The notes: generated from the sequence alone by a model not told the origin. Shown: positions 18,757-27,476, counted from the stretch's first letter. The stretch: 64,000 nucleotides of DNA from [Clostridium] aminophilum DSM 10710 (GCF_000711825.1 NZ_JONJ01000002.1:248001-312000), one strand, 5' to 3'. Made by a program: numbers and translations.

Positions 18757-20445
18757 TTATTCCACCGAAAGAACGTAATAATATACCGGCTGACCGCCGT
18801 TATGAAGTTCGAATTCGCATCCGTCGAATTCCTTCTTCGCCAGTTCGCACAGGCTCTCCGCTTTTTCTTTCTCCGCTTCTTCGCCGTAATAAATGGTAAC
18901 CAGCTCGGAGTCCTCATCGATGAGCTCGCGAAGCGCCATGAGAGCGGTATCTTCGATCTCGCGTCCGACCGCAACCAGACCGTTGTCGCCGATGGCCATG
19001 ATATCGCCATGATTGATCGGCTTTCCGTCGATTGTCGTGTCACGAACCGCGTAGGTGATCTCACAGGTCTTTACGCCGGCAATCTCATCGGTCATGATCC
19101 CGAGATTCTCCTCCGGACTCATCTCCGGCACGAAATTGATGATTGCCTCGACGCCCTGCGGAACGGTCTTGGTCGGAACCACAACGATCCGGCAGGATTC
19201 GCAGATATCGCGGGCCTGATTGGCCGCAAGAATGATATTGGAGTTGTTCGGGAAGACGTATACCACATCGGCATTCGCATTCTCACACGCTCTCAGAATA
19301 TCGTCGGTGCTCGGATTCATGGTCTGTCCGCCGCTGATGACGTCGGTTGCGCCGATGCCGCGGAAGATCTCTGCCATGCCGTCGCCAGCGCATACGGCAA
19401 TCATTGCATACGGAAGTCTCTCCTTCGGAGCGGCTGCCTTCTTCGCCTCTTTCGCTGCTTTCTGCTCTTTTGCCAGTTTTTCCGAATCCTTGATCAGCTT
19501 TTCCTGATGCTCGACACGCATGTTATCGATCTTCATATTGGTCAGGAAGCCGTAGCCGAGAGCTTTCTGAATCGCGTTACCCGGCTCGTTCGTGTGAACG
19601 TGAACCTTGACAATGTCATCCAGAGAGACAAATACGATGGAATCACCGATGGATTCCAGATAACTGCGGAATTCGTCCTGCTCCTGCTCGCTCATCTCTT
19701 CTTTGGTGTTGATGATGAACTCAGTGCAGTATCCGAACTTGATATCCGTGTTTTCAACGGCACTGTAATCCGCTCCGGCGTGGTCGGTAACCGGCTTCAC
19801 GCCTTCCGGCATCAGCTCGCCGAGATCCTCACCCCTGAGGCCGGCCAGAACGCCCTTTAACACGGTCATGAGTCCCATGCCGCCGGAGTCCACCACGCCG
19901 GCTTCCTTCAGCACCGGAAGAAGATCCGGCGTCTTCTGAAGCGTCTCATCGCCGTGGGCAATCACCTTCTCGGCAAACTCAATTACGTCGTCCGTATCGA
20001 AAACCAGCTCCGCCGCCTTGTCGGCCATGCCTCTGGCAACCGTGAGAATGGTTCCCTCTTTCGGTTTGATAACCGCCTTATACGCTGTCTCCGTTGCTCG
20101 GCCGAACGCATTGGCAAGCGTTGTGACGTTGATGGTATCGACCGTCTGGATCTCCTTGGAAAAACCACGGAACAGCTGGGAAAGAATGACACCCGAGTTT
20201 CCTCTCGCTCCGCGAAGGGAACCGGAAGACATTGCCTTTGCCAGTTTCTCCATCGTCGGATCTTCGATTGCGGCAACTTCTCTCGCCGCCGAAAGGATCG
20301 TCATCGTCATATTCGTTCCCGTGTCACCGTCCGGTACCGGGAATACATTTAGCTCGTTGATGAACTCTTTATTCATTTCCAGATTTTTTGCGCCGGAAAG
20401 AAACGCTTTTTTCAGCGTCTGCGCATCGACTGAATTCATAACCAC
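18757..20445 (-). CDS. fakA: fatty-acid kinase subunit FakA (DAK2 domain, YloV)
   Basis: Catalytic ATP-binding subunit that, with a FakB lipid carrier, phosphorylates fatty acids to acyl-phosphates, the substrate of PlsX and PlsY. In 562 residues the DAK2 domain lies at about 10-210, with the magnesium-binding motif PVPDGDTGTNM and SGSLRGARGNSGV; a linker is followed by the FakA C-terminal fold. A charged Lys/Ala-rich stretch near residues 325-345 is a variable linker. GTG at 20445 is chosen because AGGAGG is nine bases upstream; the ATG two codons later is too far. It follows yloU by 14 bases, a conserved pair. No FakB gene is seen in the window. Confidence 0.92.
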   Translation of the reverse strand: MVMNSVDAQTLKKAFLSGAKNLEMNKEFINELNVFPVPDGDTGTNMTMTILSAAREVAAIEDPTMEKLAKAMSSGSLRGARGNSGVILSQLFRGFSKEIQTVDTINVTTLANAFGRATETAYKAVIKPKEGTILTVARGMADKAAELVFDTDDVIEFAEKVIAHGDETLQKTPDLLPVLKEAGVVDSGGMGLMTVLKGVLAGLRGEDLGELMPEGVKPVTDHAGADYSAVENTDIKFGYCTEFIINTKEEMSEQEQDEFRSYLESIGDSIVFVSLDDIVKVHVHTNEPGNAIQKALGYGFLTNMKIDNMRVEHQEKLIKDSEKLAKEQKAAKEAKKAAAPKERLPYAMIAVCAGDGMAEIFRGIGATDVISGGQTMNPSTDDILRACENANADVVYVFPNNSNIILAANQARDICESCRIVVVPTKTVPQGVEAIINFVPEMSPEENLGIMTDEIAGVKTCEITYAVRDTTIDGKPINHGDIMAIGDNGLVAVGREIEDTALMALRELIDEDSELVTIYYGEEAEKEKAESLCELAKKEFDGCEFELHNGGQPVYYYVLSVE

Positions 20446-20459
20446 AAGTCTGGTCCTCC

Positions 20460-20816
20460 TTAATCTATCACTCTCACGCCTTCGACGTAGATGTTAATCT
20501 TGTCGACAGTCATGCCGGTGAATTCCTCGACCTTGTACTTGACACTTTCGATCAGGTTATCCGCAACAGTAGCGATGCTGACGCCGTATGCTACGATTAC
20601 ATGGAAATTGATGCTAATGGAATTATCATTAATGCTGACATTAATGCCGTGTGTCAGGCTATCTCTTCGAAGCAGTTTTACAAGACCGTCTTTCATATTA
20701 ACAGCGGCCATACCAACGATACCGAAACACTCGACCGCTGTCGTGCCTGCGTACATGGCAATTACTTCCGGGTCGATGGTGATCGAGCCTAATTTGTTGT
20801 CTATGCGTCCTTTCAT
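20460..20816 (-). CDS. yloU: Asp23/Gls24 family envelope stress protein YloU
   Basis: A 118-residue protein of the alkaline-shock family (GSITIDPEVIAMYAGTTAVECFGIVGMAAVN, then VDKINIYVEGVRVID). In Firmicutes it is almost always encoded upstream of fakA. Its role in envelope homeostasis is known for relatives, and its partner here is inferred to be FakA. GGAGG lies eight bases before ATG 20816. The gene is divergent from rpmB, the same arrangement as in Bacillus. Confidence 0.92.
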   Translation of the reverse strand: MKGRIDNKLGSITIDPEVIAMYAGTTAVECFGIVGMAAVNMKDGLVKLLRRDSLTHGINVSINDNSISINFHVIVAYGVSIATVADNLIESVKYKVEEFTGMTVDKINIYVEGVRVID

Positions 20817-20870
20817 TATGACAGCCTCCGTTCTTTCATAATATGATTCACCATAATTCGTGATGATGTG

Positions 20871-20900
20871 AGTATAACCTATTTTGAGTAAAAAGAAAAC
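20871..20900 (-). promoter_or_regulatory. possible promoter for yloU-fakA
   Basis: A TATACT -10 box (20871-20876) lies about 55 bases upstream of yloU. The -35 region (TTTTCT at 17 bases) is weak. Confidence 0.4.
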
Positions 20901-20917
20901 AATTTTTTAGATTGCAC

Positions 20918-20946
20918 TTGCAATAGCGAAAAGATTCTGCTATTAT
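20918..20946 (+). promoter_or_regulatory. promoter for rpmB
   Basis: TTGCAA (20918-20923) and TATTAT (20941-20946), spacer 17. The leader before rpmB is about 55 nt and includes AAGGGAGGTG. Confidence 0.75.
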
Positions 20947-21007
20947 ATCATCGTTATGGACTTTGGAAATGAAGTCCTACGATCTTCAGTAAGGGAGGTG
21001 CGATAAG

Positions 21008-21193
21008 ATGGCAAAATGTGCAATCTGTGAAAAGGCTGCTCACTTCGGTAACAATGTGAGCCATTCACATAGAAGATCCAACAGAATGTGGAAGGCAAAC
21101 GTTAAGTCCGTTAAGGTTATTACCGATAATGGTCCGCGCAAGATGTACGTATGTACTTCCTGCCTGAGATCCGGGGCTGTAGAGCGTGCTTAA
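21008..21193 (+). CDS. rpmB: 50S ribosomal protein L28
   Basis: The 61-residue protein MAKCAICEKAAHFGNNVSHS... is a typical L28 of the large subunit. It keeps two CxxC zinc-type pairs (CAIC near the start and CTSC near residue 54), the zinc-binding form. It lies opposite yloU-fakA, as in many Firmicutes, and is followed by a strong terminator. GGGAGG is upstream of the ATG. Confidence 0.97.
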   Translation: MAKCAICEKAAHFGNNVSHSHRRSNRMWKANVKSVKVITDNGPRKMYVCTSCLRSGAVERA

Positions 21194-21220
21194 TCAAGCT
21201 CACATACATTCGTGTGATTT

Positions 21221-21249
21221 AAAAGAACCGCCTTCGGGCGGTTCTTTTT
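21221..21249 (+). terminator. terminator of rpmB
   Basis: GAACCGCC-TTCG-GGCGGTTC stem-loop (21225-21244) followed by TTTTT. Confidence 0.93.
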
Positions 21250-21420
21250 CTGTCCTGAGACTGTTTTAACAGAAAACATTGAAAATGAATACGGATCGCG
21301 GGAAAACGCCCCGCGGATCAATGCGACATCTGCCACTCTTCGGCGATCGCATCCCGCGGGTCGTATTGTTACAGAATATCACAGAGAAAACACAGAGAAA
21401 TGATCTGTTTCAAAAAGAAA

Positions 21421-21451
21421 CGCGCAGAAGAACGATTCGCTCTTCTGCGCG
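21421..21451. terminator. terminator of ytfJ, possibly bidirectional
   Basis: CGCGCAGAAGA/TCTTCTGCGCG (21421-21431, 21441-21451) is followed by TTTCTTTTT on the minus strand and by CTTTCTTTT on the plus strand. Between this and the rpmB terminator a GC-rich imperfect inverted repeat (about 21297-21360) is the only other visible structure. Confidence 0.75.
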
Positions 21452-21476
21452 CTTTCTTTTCTCACAGCGTCGGATT

Positions 21477-21887
21477 TTATTCCGCACTGGTCTCGTCTTT
21501 CATCTCTTCGGCAATATTCTCGGCCTGGTGAACCGCTTCATCGGTCACCTGATTCTTCTTTGTGAAACGGTTGATCAGATCCGGTACCATGTCGACAACC
21601 TTGGTAACTGCATCCTGATGCTTGATGCTGACAAGCTTGGTCGCTCCGTTCTGAATGACCAGTACCGCGGACGGTGACATTTTCGCATTCAGTCCGCCTG
21701 CTCCGTCATTCTTGGAATCCTTGTTGAACGCGCCGGCTGCCATCCCGCAGCTGACATCAATCAGCGGAACGATCACCGTCTCCTCGTCAATATGGACCGC
21801 TTCTCCGACCACAGTCTTCGATGTGACAAACCGGTCCATGCCGTCAAAAAGTGCCTTTACCGTATCATTAAAATGGTTCTCTGCCAT
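21477..21887 (-). CDS. ytfJ: GerW/YtfJ family sporulation protein
   Basis: A 136-residue protein of the GerW family. The core GEAVHIDEETVIVPLIDVSCGMAAGAF and the Ser-Pro-Ser AVLVIQNG segment match the family. Relatives in Bacillus are made in sporulation and affect germination, so this gene supports a spore-forming ancestry. The C-terminal 30 residues are acidic and variable. It is the last gene of a three-gene unit with the DUF2953 protein and the small unknown protein and has its own terminator. Confidence 0.9.
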   Translation of the reverse strand: MAENHFNDTVKALFDGMDRFVTSKTVVGEAVHIDEETVIVPLIDVSCGMAAGAFNKDSKNDGAGGLNAKMSPSAVLVIQNGATKLVSIKHQDAVTKVVDMVPDLINRFTKKNQVTDEAVHQAENIAEEMKDETSAE

Positions 21888-21930
21888 CGTTAGCCTCCTG
21901 TATAAATATGTATCAGTATACCATAAAACA

Positions 21931-22911
21931 TCAATGATGCATGAGCCGTTTCAGCCATTTCCGGAAATTCCGATCAAAGAACATGCGCAGAACGATCCAT
22001 AGAACCGTTCCGATTCGCACACGTCCGGTTACCGTAAGCTCGCCGTCAAGGCAGTTCCGGTCAAAATAAGGGGTGACGGACACGCATCCCCGGTAAAACG
22101 GATACAGAAATGCGCATGCTTCGAGGACGCGAGCTGTCGTCTCCGGATCCTCAAATCCGAACGAGACATATCCATCCGCCTTTCGAGGAAGAATATGACC
22201 GGCCAGCCGCCTGATCTGACGCAAAAGCAGCCGGACCGTCTTCCGGTTCTTCTCATCTCCGATCACCTTCCGTATATACCGGTATTTCTTCTCCATCCGG
22301 CGCCATTTTTTCCGTATATTCCGGACGGCGGAAGAAATCTTCCGGATCAGCCCGGAAAGAATCCGTTCCAGCCATTTTGTAAACGAGAGTTTCTTTCGGC
22401 ATCGCTTCTTTTTTTCCGGGAGCTTTTCTCCCTTTTCGGTTTTCTCCGGAAGTGACTCGTGGACGAGATCGTCCGGAGAGGCATTTCCCTCCGGCAGCGG
22501 TTCCGTTTCCTCATCCCTTTTTTCTCCTGAGGATGAGGAGTCGCCGAGAGAAAACGCTTCTTCAATGCTTTCCTCTTCGTTTCCGGTAACGGTGCCATCT
22601 TCATTTCCCGCAGCGGTGCCTTCTTTATCTCCGTCAGTGTCATCCGGCTCCGCGTGATCGGAAGCGGCAAAGACATGGCCGGCGATCTTAAGAGTGTAAA
22701 AAACATCTTCCCGGTAACCGATCGTAAGATGAATCAGATGCAGAAGCCACGTGATGTCGGCGACCCCTTCGGGCTTTTCGTGATAACTGCCGCGGGCGCG
22801 GTAACGGACCGGAACCAGCAGAACCGTGAACAGAATCGCAAGGACCGTTCCGAACAGGATCAGAAGAAGAATCCCGATGATTTTCAGAACAGTCAGCAGC
22901 ACGCCCGTCAC
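21931..22911 (-). CDS. DUF2953 domain membrane protein (YtfI-like)
   Basis: A 326-residue protein with one N-terminal membrane segment (residues 5-33), an acidic Asp/Glu/Ser-rich stretch at about 90-160, a Lys/Arg-rich stretch at 160-215, and a conserved C-terminal part (GYVSFGFEDPETTARVLEACAFLYP, LDGELTVTGRVRIG) typical of DUF2953. In Firmicutes this family is encoded next to ytfJ, which is also the case here. Function is unknown; a sporulation link is inferred only from the neighbour. The start overlaps the preceding gene by four bases. Confidence 0.85.
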   Translation of the reverse strand: MTGVLLTVLKIIGILLLILFGTVLAILFTVLLVPVRYRARGSYHEKPEGVADITWLLHLIHLTIGYREDVFYTLKIAGHVFAASDHAEPDDTDGDKEGTAAGNEDGTVTGNEEESIEEAFSLGDSSSSGEKRDEETEPLPEGNASPDDLVHESLPEKTEKGEKLPEKKKRCRKKLSFTKWLERILSGLIRKISSAVRNIRKKWRRMEKKYRYIRKVIGDEKNRKTVRLLLRQIRRLAGHILPRKADGYVSFGFEDPETTARVLEACAFLYPFYRGCVSVTPYFDRNCLDGELTVTGRVRIGTVLWIVLRMFFDRNFRKWLKRLMHH

Positions 22912-23210
22912 AGAAAGGCCTCCAGATTAAAATTGCCGTGATCCCGGTACATTGCTGCAACAATCGATCCGGCCAGTTCGCAGGCCTCATCGTAGCCTTT
23001 TGCTGCTCCGATGATCAGCGCATCGCGGTAAATCCCGTGTTTTTCCGACAGTGCAGCAGCCGGGAGAATATCCATAATATTCCCAGGATTGGAACTGGGC
23101 ACAAGAACATACAGCCCATCCACCCATTTCTGATGCCGGATGCGCTGCAGTACCGTAAATCTGTGTTTTGCGGCCTTCGGGCCGAGAAACAGCTTGTCAT
23201 ACATTCTCAT
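22908..23210 (-). CDS. small conserved protein of unknown function
   Basis: A 100-residue basic-to-neutral protein (MRMYDKLFLGPKAAKHRFTV...) with no signal peptide or membrane segment. It looks like a globular soluble protein, with a hydrophobic core around LYVLVPSSNPGNIMDILPAAAL and DALIIGAAKGYDEACELAGSIV. I recall similar small proteins next to DUF2953 genes in Lachnospiraceae but cannot name a function. It overlaps the DUF2953 gene by four bases and heads the ytfJ operon, behind its own promoter. A weak AAGGA site lies 12 bases upstream of ATG 23210. Confidence 0.75.
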   Translation of the reverse strand: MRMYDKLFLGPKAAKHRFTVLQRIRHQKWVDGLYVLVPSSNPGNIMDILPAAALSEKHGIYRDALIIGAAKGYDEACELAGSIVAAMYRDHGNFNLEAFL

Positions 23211-23327
23211 GTCGTCTGGTATTCCTTATTCTTTATGCCATACCGCTTCATTCCCGATTCCGATGTCCTCTTCGGCCCGCGGCCGGAGACTACCGAATTT
23301 TTTGAGAATGAGGATCATTCCGTGTTT

Positions 23328-23356
23328 ATTGTATCAAAATATCCGGGCTCCGTCCA
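23328..23356 (-). promoter_or_regulatory. promoter for the unknown gene-DUF2953-ytfJ unit
   Basis: TGGACG (23351-23356), 17-base spacer, extended -10 TGATACAAT with TACAAT at 23328-23333. It lies in the 187-base gap after pgsA. Confidence 0.6.
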
Positions 23357-23397
23357 TATCCGCTGTCTGCGGACAGGAACCGGAAACCCGGATAAGG

Positions 23398-23940
23398 TCA
23401 GATATCTCCTTTCAGGAGAATCTGATAATTTTTCGCAATGTAATCCACCAGTGAGATGATCGTAAGAATCAGGGCGATCCAGGTGCAGGCTGCGGTAGCC
23501 GGAGCGAGAACAGGGATGTCGAGAATCATCAGAATCACTGCGATCATCTGAAACGTTGTCTTGAATTTCCCCCAGTAGCTTGCGGCAATCACAACGCCGT
23601 TGTCCGAAGCGACCAGCCGAAAACCGCTGATGATAAACTCTCTGGAGATGATCACCACGACCATCCACGCCGGAATGGCGTCGAGATCAATCAGGCAGAT
23701 CAGTGCGGAGCAGACCAGAAGCTTGTCCGCCAGCGGATCCATGAATTTTCCGAAATCCGTGACCATATTGTGTTTTCGCGCCATCCGCCCGTCGATGAAA
23801 TCCGTCAGGCTGGCCACAACAAAGATCAAGAGTGATATCATGCGGAATGTATGATTTTGACCATGTTCGAGAAGCAGAAAAAACACGAACAGCGGAACCA
23901 GAAGTACGCGCAGTGTTGTCAGTTTATTCGGCATATTCAT
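23398..23940 (-). CDS. pgsA: CDP-diacylglycerol--glycerol-3-phosphate 3-phosphatidyltransferase
   Basis: Membrane enzyme for the committed step of phosphatidylglycerol synthesis. The 180-residue protein has four to five hydrophobic segments and the full CDP-alcohol phosphotransferase motif DGRMARKHNMVTDFGKFMD followed by PLADK. The start is ATG 23940 (MNMPNKL): the GAGGAGGAG site upstream of it would be read as codons in the longer frame, so the longer frame is unlikely. It lies 27 bases after rimO, with which it is probably cotranscribed. Confidence 0.95.
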   Translation of the reverse strand: MNMPNKLTTLRVLLVPLFVFFLLLEHGQNHTFRMISLLIFVVASLTDFIDGRMARKHNMVTDFGKFMDPLADKLLVCSALICLIDLDAIPAWMVVVIISREFIISGFRLVASDNGVVIAASYWGKFKTTFQMIAVILMILDIPVLAPATAACTWIALILTIISLVDYIAKNYQILLKGDI

Positions 23941-23967
23941 CGTAATACTCCTCCTCAAATTTGCGGA

Positions 23968-25329
23968 TCAGTCCTCTTCTTCGTCGTCCCAATCGGCAAT
24001 CTCCTCGCCGATCAGATCATAACCGTCGCTGTCGGTGACGGTACACCGGATAAAATCACCGCTCATCAGATCCCGCTCCGAGTGAACAAAGATCTGACTG
24101 TCAATGTTCGGCGCATCCATGTAGGTACGGCAGGTGTAAACGCCGAAGCCGTATTCTTCCTCCGGCATACGGCCCTCGACCATCACGCGCATCTCGCTTC
24201 CGATCTTTTCTTTTTCTTTCCGGAAGGCGATCTCCTGCTGAAGTGCCATAATCTCGTCTCTTCTGCGTTCCTTTACCTCTTCCGGAATCTGATCTTCCAT
24301 CTGCGCTGCCGGAGTATCCTCCTCCTGCGAGTAGGTAAACACGCCGAGACGGTCGAACTCAACCTCGCGGACAAAATCCATCAGGATCTGATGATCTTCC
24401 TCGGTCTCTCCCGGGAAACCGGAGATCAGCGTGGTCCGGAGCGCAACATCCGGAATCAGCTCACGGATCCTGCGGATTCGTGAAATGATCTCGTCATGAG
24501 TGGTTCTTCTGCCCATGCGTTTCAGAATGCGGTCGCTCGCGTGCTGGATCGGAAGATCGATATAATGACAGACTTTCGGCTCTTTGGCGATCGCTTCAAT
24601 GATCTCGTCGGTGATCTCTTCCGGATAACAGTACTGCAGACGGATCCATTCGAGACCGTCGATGTGTCCCAGTTCCCGAAGAAGGGTCGGAAGCATTTTC
24701 TTCTGCGACAGATCGGTGCCGTAGAGCGTCGTCTCCTGCGCTACCAGAATCAGCTCCTTCACGCCGTTTTCCGCGATCTTTTTTGCCTGTGAGATCAGCT
24801 TCACCATCGGTTCGCTGCGGTACGGACCGCGAAGATACGGGATGATGCAGTAGGTGCATCTCTTATTACAGCCTTCGGCGATCTTGAGGTAGGAATAAGC
24901 GGAACCGGTAGTGAACACACGGTGGTCATCCTCCGGCATTCTTGAGAGGTCCTCATATACTTCAATGTGCTTTTCCCCGTCCTGAAGACGCTTCAGAACC
25001 TTGCTGATCTCGCCGTATGTCGTGGTTCCGAGCACGGCATCCACTTCCGGAATCTCCTTCAGCACTTCTTTTTTGTATCGCTCTGCCATGCAGCCGGTCA
25101 CCACCAGTGCCTGACATTTTGCGTCCTCTTTCAGATGGGCCATTTCGAGTATGGTGTTTATACTTTCCTCTTTGGCCGCGTCAATGAAAGCACAGGTATT
25201 GACAATGACAACATCCGCCTCCTGATCGTCATCCGTGAGCTGATACCCGTCTTTGGTCAGAAGACCGAGCATCATCTCGGAATCCACGAGATTTTTATCA
25301 CAGCCAAGTGAAACGCATAAAATTTTCAT
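23968..25329 (-). CDS. rimO: ribosomal protein S12 methylthiotransferase RimO
   Basis: Adds a methylthio group to an aspartate of ribosomal protein S12 using two iron-sulfur clusters. The 453 residues show the N-terminal cluster cysteines C10, C46 and C80, the radical SAM motif C154-x3-C158-x2-C161 (CNKRCTYC) and a C-terminal TRAM domain with an acidic end. The opening MKILCVSLGCDKNLVDSE is diagnostic of RimO as opposed to MiaB. A terminator-like hairpin separates it from rpoZ. Confidence 0.96.
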   Translation of the reverse strand: MKILCVSLGCDKNLVDSEMMLGLLTKDGYQLTDDDQEADVVIVNTCAFIDAAKEESINTILEMAHLKEDAKCQALVVTGCMAERYKKEVLKEIPEVDAVLGTTTYGEISKVLKRLQDGEKHIEVYEDLSRMPEDDHRVFTTGSAYSYLKIAEGCNKRCTYCIIPYLRGPYRSEPMVKLISQAKKIAENGVKELILVAQETTLYGTDLSQKKMLPTLLRELGHIDGLEWIRLQYCYPEEITDEIIEAIAKEPKVCHYIDLPIQHASDRILKRMGRRTTHDEIISRIRRIRELIPDVALRTTLISGFPGETEEDHQILMDFVREVEFDRLGVFTYSQEEDTPAAQMEDQIPEEVKERRRDEIMALQQEIAFRKEKEKIGSEMRVMVEGRMPEEEYGFGVYTCRTYMDAPNIDSQIFVHSERDLMSGDFIRCTVTDSDGYDLIGEEIADWDDEEED

Positions 25330-25349
25330 GTAAACAGAACCTTTCAGTC

Positions 25350-25387
25350 AAATAAAACACCACCACCGTCCAGATGAGCGGTGATGG
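25350..25387 (-). terminator. hairpin with T-run between rpoZ and rimO
   Basis: CCATCACCG/CGGTGGTGG (25379-25387, 25360-25368; one wobble) followed by TGTTTTATTT on the minus strand. It may end or lower transcription from gmk-rpoZ before rimO. Confidence 0.55.
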
Positions 25388-25416
25388 CATTGTCAGAATT
25401 GAGTTTCCGGAGAATA

Positions 25417-25665
25417 TCAATCGATATCCGCGTTATCATCCTCAGAAAGAATCTGAACCTTTCCCTGATAAATCTCATCAATGGCGATGGAAAGCGGCTT
25501 TCTGCCCTTCGGGTCCACTAACGGCTCATCGCCGTCGATCAGCTGTCTTGCTCTCTTCGCAGCAGCGATTACGATGGAATAGCGGCTCTCAACAACCGGC
25601 TCCTCCTGACCGGAATACTTGTTTGCTGCATCTACCAGTTCATTGAAAGACGGACGTAACATCAT
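25417..25665 (-). CDS. rpoZ: RNA polymerase omega subunit
   Basis: An 82-residue protein with the omega signature (LRPSFNELVDAANKYSGQEEPVVESRYSIVIAAAKRARQL, then KPLSIAIDEIYQGKVQI). It stabilises the beta-prime subunit of RNA polymerase. Two adjacent ATG codons (25665 and 25662) are possible starts; GGGAG lies about ten bases upstream. It is 16 bases after gmk, the usual gmk-rpoZ pair. Confidence 0.95.
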   Translation of the reverse strand: MMLRPSFNELVDAANKYSGQEEPVVESRYSIVIAAAKRARQLIDGDEPLVDPKGRKPLSIAIDEIYQGKVQILSEDDNADID

Positions 25666-25681
25666 AATGTAAATTCTCCCT

Positions 25682-26302
25682 TCAGAATTGTTTCATCTGT
25701 TCCTTAATATTGTTTACCAGCTCCAGATGGTTTCCCATCCTTGCATGCGCTGCCATGATCACTCCGTGAAGCTCCTCGGCACAGCGATCAATGGAGTCGT
25801 TGACCAGAAGATAGTCATACTGTTCCATTCCTCTGGATTCTTCATCCGCGCGCGCAAGGCGCTTCCGGATTGTCTCCATATCTTCCGTTCCGCGGCCGAT
25901 CAGACGCCGTTTTAATTCTTCGGCATCCGGCGGTGTGACAAAGATCAGGATGGTATCCGGATACTTCTCCTTCACCTGAAGCGCTCCCTGCATCTCGATT
26001 TCAAGAAGCACATCCTTTCCCTGATCCAGCTGATCAAAGACATACTGTTTCGGAGTTCCGTACGAGTGATCCACATACCGCGCATATTCCAGAAAACCGT
26101 CTTCTTCGATATGCCGGTCGAATTCTTCCTGTGTGTGGAAGAAATAGGATACTCCGTCTTCTTCTCCCTCACGCGGCTTTCTGGTTGTCCACGACACGGA
26201 AAGTGCATAATTGTCGTATTTTTCAAGGAGCGCCTTCATCAGCGTTCCTTTTCCCGAACCGGAAAAGCCCGAAATCACCGCTAATACACCGCGATTATCC
26301 AT
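25682..26302 (-). CDS. gmk: guanylate kinase
   Basis: Converts GMP to GDP with ATP. The 206-residue protein has the P-loop SGFSGSGKGTL (residues about 10-20), the GMP-binding segment SVSWTTRKPREGEEDGVSYFF and a lid region RRLIGRGTE. ATG 26302 (MDNRGVL) is chosen since the frame upstream of it does not resemble the family. It lies between yicC and rpoZ; the small remA-type gene that often sits between yicC and gmk is absent. Confidence 0.96.
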   Translation of the reverse strand: MDNRGVLAVISGFSGSGKGTLMKALLEKYDNYALSVSWTTRKPREGEEDGVSYFFHTQEEFDRHIEEDGFLEYARYVDHSYGTPKQYVFDQLDQGKDVLLEIEMQGALQVKEKYPDTILIFVTPPDAEELKRRLIGRGTEDMETIRKRLARADEESRGMEQYDYLLVNDSIDRCAEELHGVIMAAHARMGNHLELVNNIKEQMKQF

Positions 26303-26381
26303 TGTAACACTTCTTTCTGTGATATATTTGCGAAAAAAGATCGTCCGTCGCCAGGTACTGCCTGACAGACAGGCACCCTCT

Positions 26382-27260
26382 TTATTCCAGATTCTGGATC
26401 TGTTCGCGGACTTTTTCAATTCCCGTCTTCAGCAGGATCGCCCGGTCACTGACCGAAATGTCATTCGCCTTTGAGAGAATCGTGTTCGCCTCACGGTTCA
26501 TCTCCTGCGCAATAAAGTCAAGTTTTCTGCCGACGCTGCCGCCCTTCTCGAGTTCTGCTCTCGTCGAGCCGATATGACTCTTTAAGCGGACGGTCTCCTC
26601 ATCGGTACAGATCTTATCGGCATAGGCGGTCACCTCTGTCGCAATCAGACTCTCATCCACATGCGTTCCGCCGATGAGTTCCTTCACTTTATCGAGAAGT
26701 TTTGTGCGATACTCTTCGACAATTGCCGGAGATCTCTCAATAATCTCATCCACCAGAACCGACATCTCTTCAAGCTTTGCAAGCATATCCGCGCGAAGGT
26801 TTTCACCCTCACGGACTCTCGCTTCCACGAATTTCTCCGCGGCGCTTCGGACAACCGGTTCGAGGATCTTCCAGAGATGCTCTTCATCGTCGCCCTCTTC
26901 CTCCATCAGAAATACTTCCGGGAGAGAGGCCATCCGGCTTGTCGTGATATCATTGGCAATTCCGAATTCCTCTGTCATCTGGCCGAAATATTTTACATAT
27001 TCCGCTGCCATGCCGCGGTTGTATTTCAGAGAAACGCGGTTCTCCGCATAGTCCTCATAGTTGATATAGACATCGACTTTTCCGCGCTCCATATACTCTT
27101 TGAGCACGGCACGGATTTGCGCTTCCAGAGAATTGAACCGTCTCGGCATCTTGATGGAAAGGTCGAGGTATCTGTGATTGACTGCCTTCATTTCAACAGC
27201 CATACGGTATTCCGGAGTGATCACTTCACTTCTTCCAAAACCCGTCATACTCTTTACCAT
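26382..27260 (-). CDS. yicC: YicC family endoribonuclease
   Basis: A 292-residue protein of the YicC family, shown in relatives to be an endoribonuclease. It begins MVKSMTGFGRSE and includes the family core VEMKAVNHRYLDLSIKMPRRF and, near the end, the YicC_C/DUF1732 part (GRKLDFIAQEMNREANTI). It is the first gene of the yicC-gmk-rpoZ unit with a strong promoter just upstream and divergent from rqcH. Substrates in this organism are not known. Confidence 0.93.
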   Translation of the reverse strand: MVKSMTGFGRSEVITPEYRMAVEMKAVNHRYLDLSIKMPRRFNSLEAQIRAVLKEYMERGKVDVYINYEDYAENRVSLKYNRGMAAEYVKYFGQMTEEFGIANDITTSRMASLPEVFLMEEEGDDEEHLWKILEPVVRSAAEKFVEARVREGENLRADMLAKLEEMSVLVDEIIERSPAIVEEYRTKLLDKVKELIGGTHVDESLIATEVTAYADKICTDEETVRLKSHIGSTRAELEKGGSVGRKLDFIAQEMNREANTILSKANDISVSDRAILLKTGIEKVREQIQNLE

Positions 27261-27297
27261 AATGAATCACCTCTGATTTTCATCCATAGTTCTTGAT

Positions 27298-27326
27298 ATT
27301 ATACTTCGAATCCGGAATCCCGTCAA
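27298..27326 (-). promoter_or_regulatory. promoter for yicC-gmk-rpoZ
   Basis: TTGACG (27321-27326) and TATAAT (27298-27303) with a 17-base spacer. Confidence 0.85.
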
Positions 27327-27344
27327 CCACCTCCGGGCCTTCGC

Positions 27345-27373
27345 TTGCCGCCTCTCTGCGATTATGTTAAAAT
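27345..27373 (+). promoter_or_regulatory. promoter for rqcH
   Basis: TTGCCG (27345-27350), 17-base spacer, TAAAAT (27368-27373) with an extended -10 (TGT). It is back to back with the yicC promoter. The leader is about 100 nt. Confidence 0.65.
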
Positions 27374-27476
27374 GTAGATCTGTGCAGCGTGAAAAACCGG
27401 CACGGAGAACCCTGTGCTTCCGGATCCGCTGTCTTCATTTATCTCATGGAATATATAAAGAAAGTTGTGAATCAAT

